Of a stretch of DNA of 5,580 nt, positions 1 through 5,555 are shown piece by piece; the stretch's first letter is position 1, and every line of letters begins with the position of its first letter. The notes below the pieces were generated by a model. The model was not told the origin of the DNA. It searched no databases and was given only the letters and a program-made list of their open reading frames with translations. The position numbers and the translations under genes were made by a program. This stretch comes from JBFXEO01 sp050180015. Lineage in GTDB: Bacteria; Bacteroidota; Bacteroidia; Bacteroidales; Tenuifilaceae. The stretch lies in NCBI GenBank assembly GCA_050180015.1, contig JBFXEO010000195.1, forward strand, positions 1-5,580, in the 5' to 3' direction.

Positions 1-211
1 TTAGTGCTTGATTGAGCTCCCCCGCAAATTGATCGGTAATTTCTTTGGGTGATAGATTTTTTTGCGAGCAGCTATTTACCATTTTCGAAAACTCCTGCAG
101 TAAATTTCCCGAACTATGATTTAACGGGAGGCCCAGAAAAATGCTGTTGTAAATCTCAAATTTCTGCTTTACCGACCTTTCGAAATTCTCAATTTGGTAT
201 TTAGAGTTCAT
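1..211 (-). CDS. ppc: Probable phosphoenolpyruvate carboxylase, N-terminal fragment (cut by window edge)
   Basis: The first 70 codons of a gene read leftwards out of the window. The protein begins MNSKYQIENFERSV and contains KFEIYNSIFLGLPL (about residues 17-30) and LSPKEITDQF (about 53-62). From memory, this resembles the N-terminus of Bacteroidota-type PEP carboxylases, which carry a K(F/Y)xIYNSxFLxLP motif followed about 30 residues later by PxEIVxxF. That enzyme adds bicarbonate to phosphoenolpyruvate to make oxaloacetate, refilling the TCA cycle in the cytoplasm. The catalytic histidines and arginines lie outside the window, so the assignment rests on the N-terminal motif alone. The start is well fixed: an in-frame TAA lies 21 bases upstream (230-232) with no other start codon between. 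No Shine-Dalgarno site is visible, which is usual for this phylum. A conserved hypothetical protein sharing this N-terminus is the alternative. Confidence 0.6.
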   Translation of the reverse strand, partial: MNSKYQIENFERSVKQKFEIYNSIFLGLPLNHSSGNLLQEFSKMVNSCSQKNLSPKEITDQFAGELNQAL

Positions 212-250
212 GGCAGAGTTGGGTGTTTGTTAGCGTTTCGTGCCATGGCG

Positions 251-279
251 CAAATTATGAAAAATCCCAATACCCGAAA
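251..279 (-). promoter_or_regulatory. Candidate promoter for the leftmost gene (weak)
   Basis: On the minus strand, TAATTTG (257-251) resembles the Bacteroidota -7 element, with one base fewer between TA and TTTG than the usual TAnnTTTG. A TTTC (279-276) lies about 21 bases upstream of the TTTG as a possible -33 element. It sits between the tRNA terminator and the start codon at 211, where a promoter is needed because the upstream terminator should isolate this gene. Both elements are imperfect, so this is only a candidate. Confidence 0.3.
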
Positions 280-303
280 CACTTATGAGGAGAGATTTGC
301 TGT

Positions 304-332
304 AAAAAAATAAAAACCAGCGGGTGCTGGTT
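304..332 (-). terminator. Rho-independent terminator of the tRNA-Tyr/tRNA-Thr unit
   Basis: Read on the minus strand, a 7-bp perfect stem AACCAGC / GCTGGTT closes a 4-base ACCC loop. It is followed by a T-rich tract (five T, one A, seven T). It begins 4 bases after the last base of tRNA-Thr and has no reading frame of its own. This is a textbook intrinsic terminator ending the tRNA transcript before the next gene. Confidence 0.88.
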
Positions 333-336
333 CGTG

Positions 337-408
337 AGCCGATGGCGAGAATTGAACTCGCGACCCCTTCCTTACCAAGGAAGTGCTCTACCCCTGAGCT
401 ACATTGGC
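337..408 (-). tRNA. tRNA-Thr (anticodon GGT)
   Basis: A 72-base cloverleaf on the minus strand. The parts in order are: acceptor GCCAATG, T8-A9, D-stem GCTC/GAGC with a 7-base loop, anticodon stem CTTCC/GGAAG around loop TTGGTAA (anticodon GGT at 376-374), 5-base variable region GGGTC, T-stem GCGAG/CTCGC with loop TTCAATT, acceptor 3' strand CATCGGC, and discriminator T at 337. CCA is not encoded; the next bases are CAC, so it must be added by the tRNA nucleotidyltransferase. The anticodon reads ACC and ACU threonine codons. One oddity: position 4 (A, base 405) faces position 69 (C, base 340), an A.C mismatch in an otherwise paired acceptor stem. It lies 8 bases downstream of tRNA-Tyr in the same transcript. 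Confidence 0.93.
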
Positions 409-416
409 TTATTGGG

Positions 417-499
417 TGGGGAGAGCAGGATTCGAACCGACGAAGGCGTAAGCCAGCAGATTTACAGTCTGCCCCAGTTGGCCGCTTTGGTATCTCCCC
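417..499 (-). tRNA. tRNA-Tyr (anticodon GTA)
   Basis: An 83-base class II tRNA on the minus strand. The acceptor stem GGGGAGA/TCTCCCC is perfect. A short D-stem CCA/TGG closes a loop containing GCGGCC. The anticodon stem GCAGA/TCTGC surrounds CTGTAAA (anticodon GTA at 465-463). The long variable arm has a GGC/GCC stem, as expected for bacterial tRNA-Tyr. The T-loop is TTCGAAT and the discriminator is A (417). CCA is not encoded; the following bases are CCC. The T-stem reads GTCGG against CCTGC, giving one U-G wobble and one C.U mismatch at 51-63. It is the first gene of a two-tRNA transcript. Confidence 0.94.
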
Positions 500-520
500 T
501 GAAATTGGTCAAGCGCGGTG

Positions 521-551
521 CAAAAGTAGCATAATTACCCGCCAGTGCAAG
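521..551 (-). promoter_or_regulatory. Promoter of the tRNA-Tyr/tRNA-Thr unit
   Basis: On the minus strand, TACTTTTG (528-521) is an exact match to the Bacteroidota -7 consensus TAnnTTTG. CTTG (551-548), three of four bases of the -33 TTTG, lies upstream with a 19-base spacer. Transcription would start around 514, leaving about 15 bases of leader before tRNA-Tyr. Position, spacing and strand all agree. The remainder of 500-615 shows nothing else convincing. Confidence 0.75.
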
Positions 552-615
552 GTTTGTCTGCAAAATTGTGGTGAAAATTTTATGGGATTTAGGGTTAGTT
601 TAAACAATATTTCCA

Positions 616-2276
616 TTATGGTTGCATTCTAAAGCCATCCTGCAGCGAGGTTCCCCTTAGCTCTAATTTTTTAAAAAAGTAAGGTGCGCATGGAAATTTG
701 TCGTAGCATTGATCGTTGCCGCCTGCGGGTGTGAATGTGGTTATTCCATTAATTTGATGTTCTTCAAAACTTACTTTTTTATAGCCCTCAATTTTATTAA
801 ACGGGTAGGGGCTTACAAGTAATGATGCTAGAGATGGTTCGTGTATATGACTTTTAAGGCTACCATAGCCACTTCTTATGGAACTTATCCCGTAGTATAT
901 TAAGCATAGGTATGTAATAATACCTATCAGTTTACTTGCACGTTTCAGTAAATTATTGAAAGTAAGTAAAGGAAAAGTTACTGATAATACTATGAATCCA
1001 AAGGCGAAGCGATAATCGGGAGCTGTAAAGAACCAAAATAGGAATCCGGACAGGGTAGTTCTCCAAACTAGTTTGCTTGTTTTTAATAAGCAGGAAAATA
1101 AGAAGTACGGGGGACAAATAATTTAAAACGAATAATATTTTCAGCACGGTTTTTTTGCCTTCCACCATATTGAAAACCATTCGGGAAATGGCATTGATAA
1201 AACTTTCTCCCAGTGTAAACCGGGGATTCTGGCCCACGAGTAAATCCAGTTTTTCTCGTTGATTACATTGCTCATGGGTATTTCCCAGTCAAAGTTAAAA
1301 AGATCAATACTTGGCATAGGATACCCTATATAGCCCGTTAAAATTACGTTTCTTGTCATCCAGGGAATAATAACAATCAAAGAGGTGATAATTAGAAAGG
1401 TTAAATACCTATAGCTTGATGTTTTTATGGAGCTATACAGCGGTAGTATGCAGAGCAGGCAAATGGCTAGCGTTGATAGCTTTAAGGTAATGCAGAATAG
1501 CGGTATAACCCATAGTATTAAGTTCTTATCGTTTAGCTGGAAATTGCTAAAGGCTAATCTTAACAGAACGTAAACAATAAGTATGTTTGGTAGTATATCC
1601 GTTGATAAGGATGAGATGTTTTTGGAGTAAAACTTAAAGAAAAGGATGAGGATTATCAAGGAAATTAGGGAAAGTGCAGTTTTTTTATCGATGGTATTTT
1701 TCATTAACCAGGTTGTAAAAATCAGAATACACAGAGAGTTAAGGGCGAATATTGGTTGATTAAATATGAAATTGAAAGAAAATGTAGTGCTAAGTAACAG
1801 TGACGTTGAGTTAAAGCCAAAACGGCTATGAAAATTTGCTAAACCGGGAACCGCTTTATACTGTTCGTACCATTTGAGTGCCGGAATGTGATATAGGTAG
1901 GTATCGTAGAATAGGGGCGGAAGTAAAGCGTATAGTGTTACAAATAAAAGCAGAATAGAGAAAGGGAGTAAATATTTTAACTTGAAGAAAGAGGCGGATT
2001 TGATAGGATTTAACGTCATTTTTAATTTGCCTGGGTTAAATGCCCAGTAAGCAATGCTTACCGCTATTAAAAATAGTAGCGAGAGGTAATTTGCCGGCAG
2101 GAAAATAGACCAGATATTTAGCAATGCACCTGCAACGCAGAGACCGATGAAGAAGCTGTCAAGATTTCCGTAAGAAAAACGATCATTGGAAAAAGTATTC
2201 GCAAGCCCAATCGTCATTTTCCCTAATGAAAAAAATGTTAGACTAATAGTGAGCCATGAAAAAAAAGGGCTATCAT
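616..2276 (-). pseudogene. Large multi-pass membrane protein of the LIC_10190-like type, split by three homopolymer frameshifts
   Basis: No single frame spans the gene. Start ATG 2276-2274 opens MIALFF, but the T8 run (2266-2259) is one base short for the frame that follows. The long open segment, whose first in-frame ATG is 2217 (358 codons), ends at TGA 1143-1141. That stop comes just after an A7 run (1156-1150), again one base short. The next segment reads KTVLKILFVLNYLSPVLL and leaves frame at an A5 run (about 1084-1080), one base too long. From there the frame is open to TAA 618-616. Correcting all three gives one protein of about 553 residues with roughly 12-13 membrane segments. It carries PPLFYDTYLYH and RFGFNST after segment 4, then FWFFTAPDYRFAFGF, and a C-terminal NDQCYDKFPCAPY ... 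LRGTSLQDGF. From memory, these motifs (FTAPDxRF, DQCWxxPxPCTPY, L+GxSLxDGF) mark a family of uncharacterised membrane proteins annotated LIC_10190-like in Leptospira and Bacteroidota. The substrate is unknown; a link to surface polysaccharide synthesis is only a guess. The gene is more A/T-rich than its neighbours. Confidence 0.82.
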
Positions 2277-2343
2277 TATGGGGTAAATTTATGTAATGAC
2301 ATTAGTATTTGTGTATGATCAGATGGTATGAGCTAAAAGAATA

Positions 2344-2365
2344 GCACTGACACACAGATCGGTGA
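2344..2365 (-). terminator. Possible weak terminator after ribH
   Basis: Just downstream of the ribH stop, the minus strand has a 6-bp stem CACCGA / TCAGTG (one G-U pair) with an 8-base loop, followed by CTATTCTTTTAG. The tail is interrupted and the stem is short, so termination here would be partial at best. The rest of 2277-2376 is A/T-rich with no clear promoter for the membrane-protein gene, which may depend on readthrough from ribH. Confidence 0.25.
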
Positions 2366-2376
2366 TTACTTATGCT

Positions 2377-2880
2377 TTAATCTTCCAGTTTTTCCATATC
2401 GTTTTGTAGTGCGGCCATTTTTATGGCAGTTATAGCCGCTTCAACACCCTTATTCCCGTGTTTACCCCCAGCACGCTCTTTGGCTTGCTCCAGGTTATTG
2501 GTGGTTAGCACTCCAAAAATAAACGGAATATTGTAGTTCATATTCAACTCGGTGATTCCGTGAGTAACGCTTTGGCAGATAAAATCGAAATGGCGGGTTT
2601 CGCCCTGTATAACGCAACCCAGGCATATAACTCCATCCAAATCGGCATACTCTGCCATAAATTGAGCCCCAAGGGTTAGCTCAAAGGTTCCGGGAACATG
2701 CTTTACAAGGATATTCTCATCCTTTGTACCGTGCTCAGTGAGGGTTTTGTATGCTCCATCGAGCAGTGCATGGGTTACCCCAACATTCCAGTCCGATACC
2801 ACAATCCCGAACTTCATTTTTTTTGCCGAAGGAATTTCCCCTGGATTATAGGTCGATAGATTTTTATTAGTTGTTGCCAT
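2377..2880 (-). CDS. ribH: 6,7-dimethyl-8-ribityllumazine synthase
   Basis: Penultimate enzyme of riboflavin synthesis in the cytoplasm. It condenses 5-amino-6-ribitylamino-uracil with 3,4-dihydroxy-2-butanone 4-phosphate to give 6,7-dimethyl-8-ribityllumazine. The family usually assembles as pentamers or 60-subunit capsids. The 167 residues are typical in length and cover the whole domain. VVSDWN (27-32) is the aromatic/Asn site that holds the ribityl-uracil. VPGTFEL (62-68) is the conserved substrate loop. GCVIQGETRHFDF (88-100) holds the catalytic His97. ERAGGKHGNKG (135-145) holds Arg136, expected to bind the phosphate. All key residues are present. The N-terminal extension of about 20 residues before KMKFGIVVSDWN is ordinary for this phylum. 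The gene is transcribed from its own consensus promoter, 20 bases upstream of ATG. No FMN riboswitch fits in the leader of about 15 bases, so FMN control by that route is unlikely. No other rib genes lie nearby. Confidence 0.97.
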   Translation of the reverse strand: MATTNKNLSTYNPGEIPSAKKMKFGIVVSDWNVGVTHALLDGAYKTLTEHGTKDENILVKHVPGTFELTLGAQFMAEYADLDGVICLGCVIQGETRHFDFICQSVTHGITELNMNYNIPFIFGVLTTNNLEQAKERAGGKHGNKGVEAAITAIKMAALQNDMEKLED

Positions 2881-2899
2881 AGCCGTTTAAATTTTACCC

Positions 2900-2930
2900 C
2901 AAATTTAGTGACGATAACTTTATGGTCAAA
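2900..2930 (-). promoter_or_regulatory. Consensus promoter of ribH
   Basis: On the minus strand TTTG (2930-2927), a 19-base spacer, then TAAATTTG (2907-2900) match the Bacteroidota housekeeping promoter TTTG-N19-TAnnTTTG at every specified base. The start of transcription should be near 2894, about 14 bases before the ribH ATG. Because the TPR gene upstream ends in a terminator (2941-2972), this promoter explains how ribH is expressed independently. Confidence 0.8.
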
Positions 2931-2940
2931 TAATCGGCTC

Positions 2941-2972
2941 AAATAAAAATGGGTGCCAGGGCAGGCACCCAT
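2941..2972 (-). terminator. Rho-independent terminator of the TPR-protein gene
   Basis: A 9-bp perfect stem ATGGGTGCC / GGCACCCAT with a 6-base loop lies 22 bases after the TAA of the TPR gene. On the minus strand it is followed by TTTTATTT. Stem length, GC-rich core and U tract make it a strong intrinsic terminator separating the TPR gene from ribH. Confidence 0.85.
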
Positions 2973-2994
2973 CTTATATTAGTACAAGTGTAAA

Positions 2995-3687
2995 TTACTT
3001 CCCAAGAATTGTATTGTTGCGGGCAATATCCTTGTCGATATCTCTTGCCTCGGAACTTTTCGGGAAGTTTTCCTTTATTTGGTTGTAAAGTTTTAGCGCC
3101 CTGTCATTTTGCTTCAACTCCTCGTAAACCGTTCCTGCTTTTTTCAGGAAAATGGGTGTTGTAAACTCATCCTCGGTATAGTCTGCTGCCCGCTCGTAGT
3201 ATTTTGCACCTTCCTCCAAGTTGTTCAGTTCAACATAGCAATCGCCCATTGCTCCGTAGGCAATGGGGGTTACAAGCAAATCTCCTGCATCAAATTTTTT
3301 AAGGTGGCTGATGGCCTTTTTATAGTCGCCAAGCTGACGGTAGCATATACCTGCATAGTAATTTGCAAGATTCCCGGTTTTTGTTACACCGTATTTATCG
3401 GCAATTTCAAGGAAACCTAGGTCATTATCGTTACCGTTTAGGGCAAGGTTGAAAGAATCTTTTTCGAAGTAAAATTCAGCGGCAAATATTTGCGAGCGGG
3501 CCTCCTCCTCCATGGGGGCAATGTATAAACGCTTGTAGCCAAAATATATGCTAACAATAACCAGAATGGCCACAATTATAATTGTTAAACTCTTCTGGTT
3601 TTGCTCGATGAACTGCTCCGATCTGGTTAATGCATTATCCAGCGATTCCGTATTACTCGGCTGAACTGGTTTTTTATCTTTTGCCAT
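2995..3687 (-). CDS. Membrane-anchored tetratricopeptide repeat protein
   Basis: A 230-residue protein. Residues 1-33 are charged and hydrophilic, followed by one hydrophobic segment (about 34-51) flanked by Lys/Arg (KRLY at 52-55). This makes a single-pass signal anchor with the repeats outside the cytoplasmic membrane. The C-terminal part carries at least three TPR-like helical pairs: LANYYAGICYRQLGDYKKAI (107-126), IAYGAMGDCYVELNNLEEGA (142-161) and FLKKAGTVYEELKQNDRALK (180-199), the last ending in NFPKS. The layout (cytoplasmic tail, one TM, TPRs) resembles YfgM/TPR_21 proteins, which assist envelope protein folding in Proteobacteria. That function is not shown here, and TPRs only imply protein binding. 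The gene is commonly found beside ribH and recF in Bacteroidota. It has its own promoter and terminator. ATG 3687 gives the natural start (MAKDKK) after an A/T-rich leader. Confidence 0.9.
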   Translation of the reverse strand: MAKDKKPVQPSNTESLDNALTRSEQFIEQNQKSLTIIIVAILVIVSIYFGYKRLYIAPMEEEARSQIFAAEFYFEKDSFNLALNGNDNDLGFLEIADKYGVTKTGNLANYYAGICYRQLGDYKKAISHLKKFDAGDLLVTPIAYGAMGDCYVELNNLEEGAKYYERAADYTEDEFTTPIFLKKAGTVYEELKQNDRALKLYNQIKENFPKSSEARDIDKDIARNNTILGK

Positions 3688-3723
3688 AAATCATTAATTT
3701 GTGTTTACAATAAAAAGCAGTCG

Positions 3724-3754
3724 CAAAAGTAATGGTTTTTAGAATACCACGAAA
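3724..3754 (-). promoter_or_regulatory. Promoter of the TPR-protein gene
   Basis: On the minus strand TACTTTTG (3731-3724) matches TAnnTTTG exactly. TTTC (3754-3751), one base off the TTTG -33 element, lies 19 bases upstream. Transcription would begin near 3717, about 30 bases before the start codon. It uses the same -7 octamer as the tRNA promoter at 521-528. Confidence 0.65.
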
Positions 3755-3853
3755 CTTTATCGAAAGAATTTGCTGATAATTTGTAAGCATTAAAAGTTAA
3801 AGAATACCCTATTTCCTTTCTATTTTCCTAAAACGCTAAGGCCCAATTATCCG

Positions 3854-3885
3854 ATTGGTAAATTAGTCATTAAAAATTACCTTTG
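3854..3885 (+). promoter_or_regulatory. Candidate promoter of the recF operon
   Basis: TACCTTTG (3878-3885) fits the Bacteroidota -7 element TAnnTTTG exactly. ATTG (3854-3857), three of four bases of TTTG, lies 20 bases upstream. The predicted start near 3891 would give recF an untranslated leader of about 200 bases, which is long for this kind of gene. A closer promoter was looked for upstream of 4096 but no TAnnTTTG was found there. Confidence 0.6.
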
Positions 3886-4095
3886 TTCGGGACATTGCTG
3901 TCAATATCAGGCACAAGTCTCTTCAACTATTCGACTAAGCTCAGGTTTCCGTGTGCACGGGGTTTGGGTGCTGAACGTGTTGGACCGACCCAATGACGCG
4001 GGTAGAAATGTTTAACCGGATGATGTTGGCGTAATTTATATCGACTTGACCTAAAGCCTTGTATCTGAAAATATAAAAATATCTGTATCAAAAAC
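3886..4095 (+). other. Long leader / intergenic segment before recF
   Basis: About 210 bases with no convincing gene. It holds TTCGACTAAGCTCAG (3930-3944), which resembles a short motif I recall recurring between genes in Bacteroidota (TTCGACTACGCTCAG). It also holds a GC-richer block (about 3949-4003) and an inverted repeat TTGGGT (3964-3969) / ACCCAA (3988-3993) with an 18-base loop. The last 30 bases before recF are A/T-rich with no Shine-Dalgarno site. It may be a degenerate intergenic repeat that the recF transcript happens to include, or a structured 5' leader. The sequence alone cannot separate these. A minus-strand open frame across it (3927-4223) looks like low-complexity noise overlapping recF. 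Confidence 0.45.
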
Positions 4096-5205
4096 ATGCA
4101 CCTAAATAACTTAACGGTAATTAACTTCAAATCTTTTAAGCAGCTGGAGCTGGAGTTCGATTCCAAAATAAATTGTTTTGTTGGCAATAACGGACAGGGT
4201 AAAACCAATCTGCTCGATGCCATTTACTATCTTTCCATGTGCAAAAGTGCCTTCAACCCTAACGATAATCAGGTGTTAAACCATGACGAAAGCTTCTTTG
4301 TGCTTCAGGGTCGATACCTGCGCCAGTCTTCCAACGAAAATATTTACTGCGGATTTAAGCAATCCGAGGGGAAGGTCTTCCGCAGGAATGGTAAAGACTA
4401 CGAGCGGCTGGCCGATCATATTGGCTTTTTACCCGTTGTAATGGTTTCGCCGTTTGATTCGTCTTTAATAGACGGGGCAGGGGAAGAGCGTCGTAAGTAC
4501 ATGAACAGCGTTATTTCCCAGTTCGATAAAATGTATATTGATGAGGTTATGCGTTATAACCGCGCCTTGGCGCAGCGGAATAGTTTTCTGAAGAATTACC
4601 GGGGATCGTCGTTCAACCACGACTTGCTGGATGCTCTGGACGAACAGCTGGTGCAGTACGGTAAAATTATCCATGCCAAGCGTCGGCACTTTATAGCGCA
4701 GCTTATTCCTATTTTTCAGGAATACTACATTCGGGTATCGGGTGGTGCCGAGGAGGTTTCCCTGAGTTTCCGCTCGCAGCTCAACAACGACGATTTACAC
4801 GACCTGCTTAGGGTGAACATCGAGAAGGATAGAGCGCTGCAGTACACCTCATCGGGGATCCACAGAGATGATGTTGTGCTCCATATCAACGGGTACCCGA
4901 TTCGGCGGGAGGGTTCGCAGGGACAGCAGAAAACCTACCTGATTGCGCTAAAACTTGCCCAGTTCGATTTTTTGTCGAGAGTATCGGAAATAAAACCCAT
5001 TTTGTTGCTGGATGACATTTTTGATAAGCTTGATTTTGGACGGGTTGAGCAGCTAATTTGGTTGGTATCGCACGATGGCTTTGGTCAGATATTTATCACC
5101 GATACCAATAAGAACAGGGTTGATGAAATTCTTCACAGGGTTAACTCTGGCTACCACCTTTACGGGGTTGAGGACTCCGGGGTAAACCTTTTATCCTCTA
5201 AATAG
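4096..5205 (+). CDS. recF: DNA replication and repair protein RecF
   Basis: RecF is an SMC-like ATPase that binds gapped DNA at ss/ds junctions and, with RecO and RecR, loads RecA onto SSB-coated single strands during gap repair and fork restart. The 369 residues match the family length. The N-terminus MHLNNLTVINFKSF is the usual RecF beta-strand start. Walker A is GNNGQGKT (30-37), followed by NLLDAIYYLS. The ABC signature lies in GSQGQQKT (273-280), preceded by SGIHRDD. Walker B is ILLLDD (302-307) with D-loop IFDKLD (308-313). The segment FITDTN follows where the H-loop sits; no histidine is seen there, as I recall for many Bacteroidota RecF proteins. All ATP-binding motifs are intact. It is followed after 7 bases by the DUF721 gene, so the two are almost certainly co-transcribed. 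dnaA, dnaN and gyrB, which flank recF in many other bacteria, are absent. Confidence 0.98.
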   Translation: MHLNNLTVINFKSFKQLELEFDSKINCFVGNNGQGKTNLLDAIYYLSMCKSAFNPNDNQVLNHDESFFVLQGRYLRQSSNENIYCGFKQSEGKVFRRNGKDYERLADHIGFLPVVMVSPFDSSLIDGAGEERRKYMNSVISQFDKMYIDEVMRYNRALAQRNSFLKNYRGSSFNHDLLDALDEQLVQYGKIIHAKRRHFIAQLIPIFQEYYIRVSGGAEEVSLSFRSQLNNDDLHDLLRVNIEKDRALQYTSSGIHRDDVVLHINGYPIRREGSQGQQKTYLIALKLAQFDFLSRVSEIKPILLLDDIFDKLDFGRVEQLIWLVSHDGFGQIFITDTNKNRVDEILHRVNSGYHLYGVEDSGVNLLSSK

Positions 5206-5212
5206 TATTGAC

Positions 5213-5503
5213 ATGGGCGATCATAATGTAAAATCGTTGGGCGAGGCAATCAAGGCGTTTATTGCTGCCATGAAGTGGGAAGATAAAATTAACGAGGCAA
5301 CCCTCATGAACGACTGGGAGAAGATTATTGGCCGGGAAACGGCAAAATACACTACAGAAGTTAGACTGAAAGATGGTAAACTCACCATCTCGTTTAAATC
5401 CGCTGCGTTACGGTACGAGTTGATGATGAAAAAAAAGCTGTTAATCGACAGGATTAACAGCTTTTTTAATGCTACCGTGGTTAAGGATATTGATTTTAGA
5501 TAA
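5213..5503 (+). CDS. DUF721 (DciA-like) small protein
   Basis: A 96-residue protein made almost entirely of a DUF721 domain. Recognisable parts are LGEAIKAFIAAMKWEDKINEA (9-29), the W35-E-K-I-I-G segment (NDWEKIIGRETAKYT), the strand LTISFKSAALRYELMM (57-72), and a final helix-strand ending VVKDIDFR. DUF721 is the core of DciA, the ancestral loader of the DnaB replicative helicase in bacteria without DnaC/DnaI. Actinobacteria also place this gene next to recF. Bacteroidota members are short and keep only this KH-like domain, so helicase loading is a reasonable inference, not something shown here. The ATG lies 7 bases after the recF stop. The coding sequence contains a perfect 16-bp inverted repeat ending in T6 (codons 73-85) that looks like a terminator. 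Confidence 0.9.
   Translation: MGDHNVKSLGEAIKAFIAAMKWEDKINEATLMNDWEKIIGRETAKYTTEVRLKDGKLTISFKSAALRYELMMKKKLLIDRINSFFNATVVKDIDFR
5431..5467. terminator. Perfect inverted repeat with A/T tracts inside the DUF721 coding sequence
   Basis: AAAAAAGCTGTTAATC (5431-5446), loop GACAG (5447-5451), then the exact reverse complement (5452-5467). The 10-bp core stem is flanked by A6 on the left and T6 on the right, so on either strand it has the form of an intrinsic terminator. It lies 34 bases before the end of the DUF721 stop codon, wholly within codons 73-85. Its function is uncertain: it may end convergent or recF-operon transcripts, or be a coincidence of coding KKKLLIDRINSFF. Confidence 0.55.
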
Positions 5504-5526
5504 CCCGTAAACTTACGAAATCAATG

Positions 5527-5555
5527 TTGTTAAGCTTAAGTAATTTTACTCTTTG
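5527..5555 (+). promoter_or_regulatory. Weak candidate promoter for a gene beyond the right edge
   Basis: TACTCTTTG (5547-5555) resembles the -7 element with one extra base, and TTG (5527-5529) lies 22 bases before its TTTG. It overlaps the 10-base palindrome TTAAGCTTAA (5530-5539). No coding start is visible in 5504-5580, so this is only a suggestion. Confidence 0.25.

Noticed and set aside
324..632. Plus-strand open frames across 324-632 and 334-534
   Set aside because: They run antisense through both tRNA genes, the terminator and the tRNA promoter. The predicted protein has no family-like features.
1146..1160. Programmed -1 ribosomal frameshift at the A7 run as the sole explanation
   Set aside because: The heptamer fits, but the new frame must shift again in the opposite direction about 70 bases later, and a third shift is needed at the start. 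Errors or decay explain all three more simply.
953..1237. A separate 94-residue minus-strand gene
   Set aside because: Only the part at about 1080-1150 carries real protein sequence, as the middle segment of the frameshifted membrane gene. Its first and last parts are out of frame with the family-like sequence.
2881..2899. FMN riboswitch before ribH
   Set aside because: The predicted leader is only about 15 bases, far too short for an FMN aptamer of over 100 bases, and no conserved aptamer sequence is seen.
3109..3420. Plus-strand open frame of 103 codons
   Set aside because: It is antisense within the TPR-protein gene, Cys/Phe-rich, with no start signals or recognisable motifs.
3927..4223. 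Minus-strand open frame of 98 codons upstream of and overlapping recF
   Set aside because: It overlaps the recF N-terminus including Walker A on the opposite strand, and its composition looks like a chance frame through the leader.
4465..4689. Minus-strand open frame of 74 codons inside recF
   Set aside because: It is a shadow of recF codons with no independent support.
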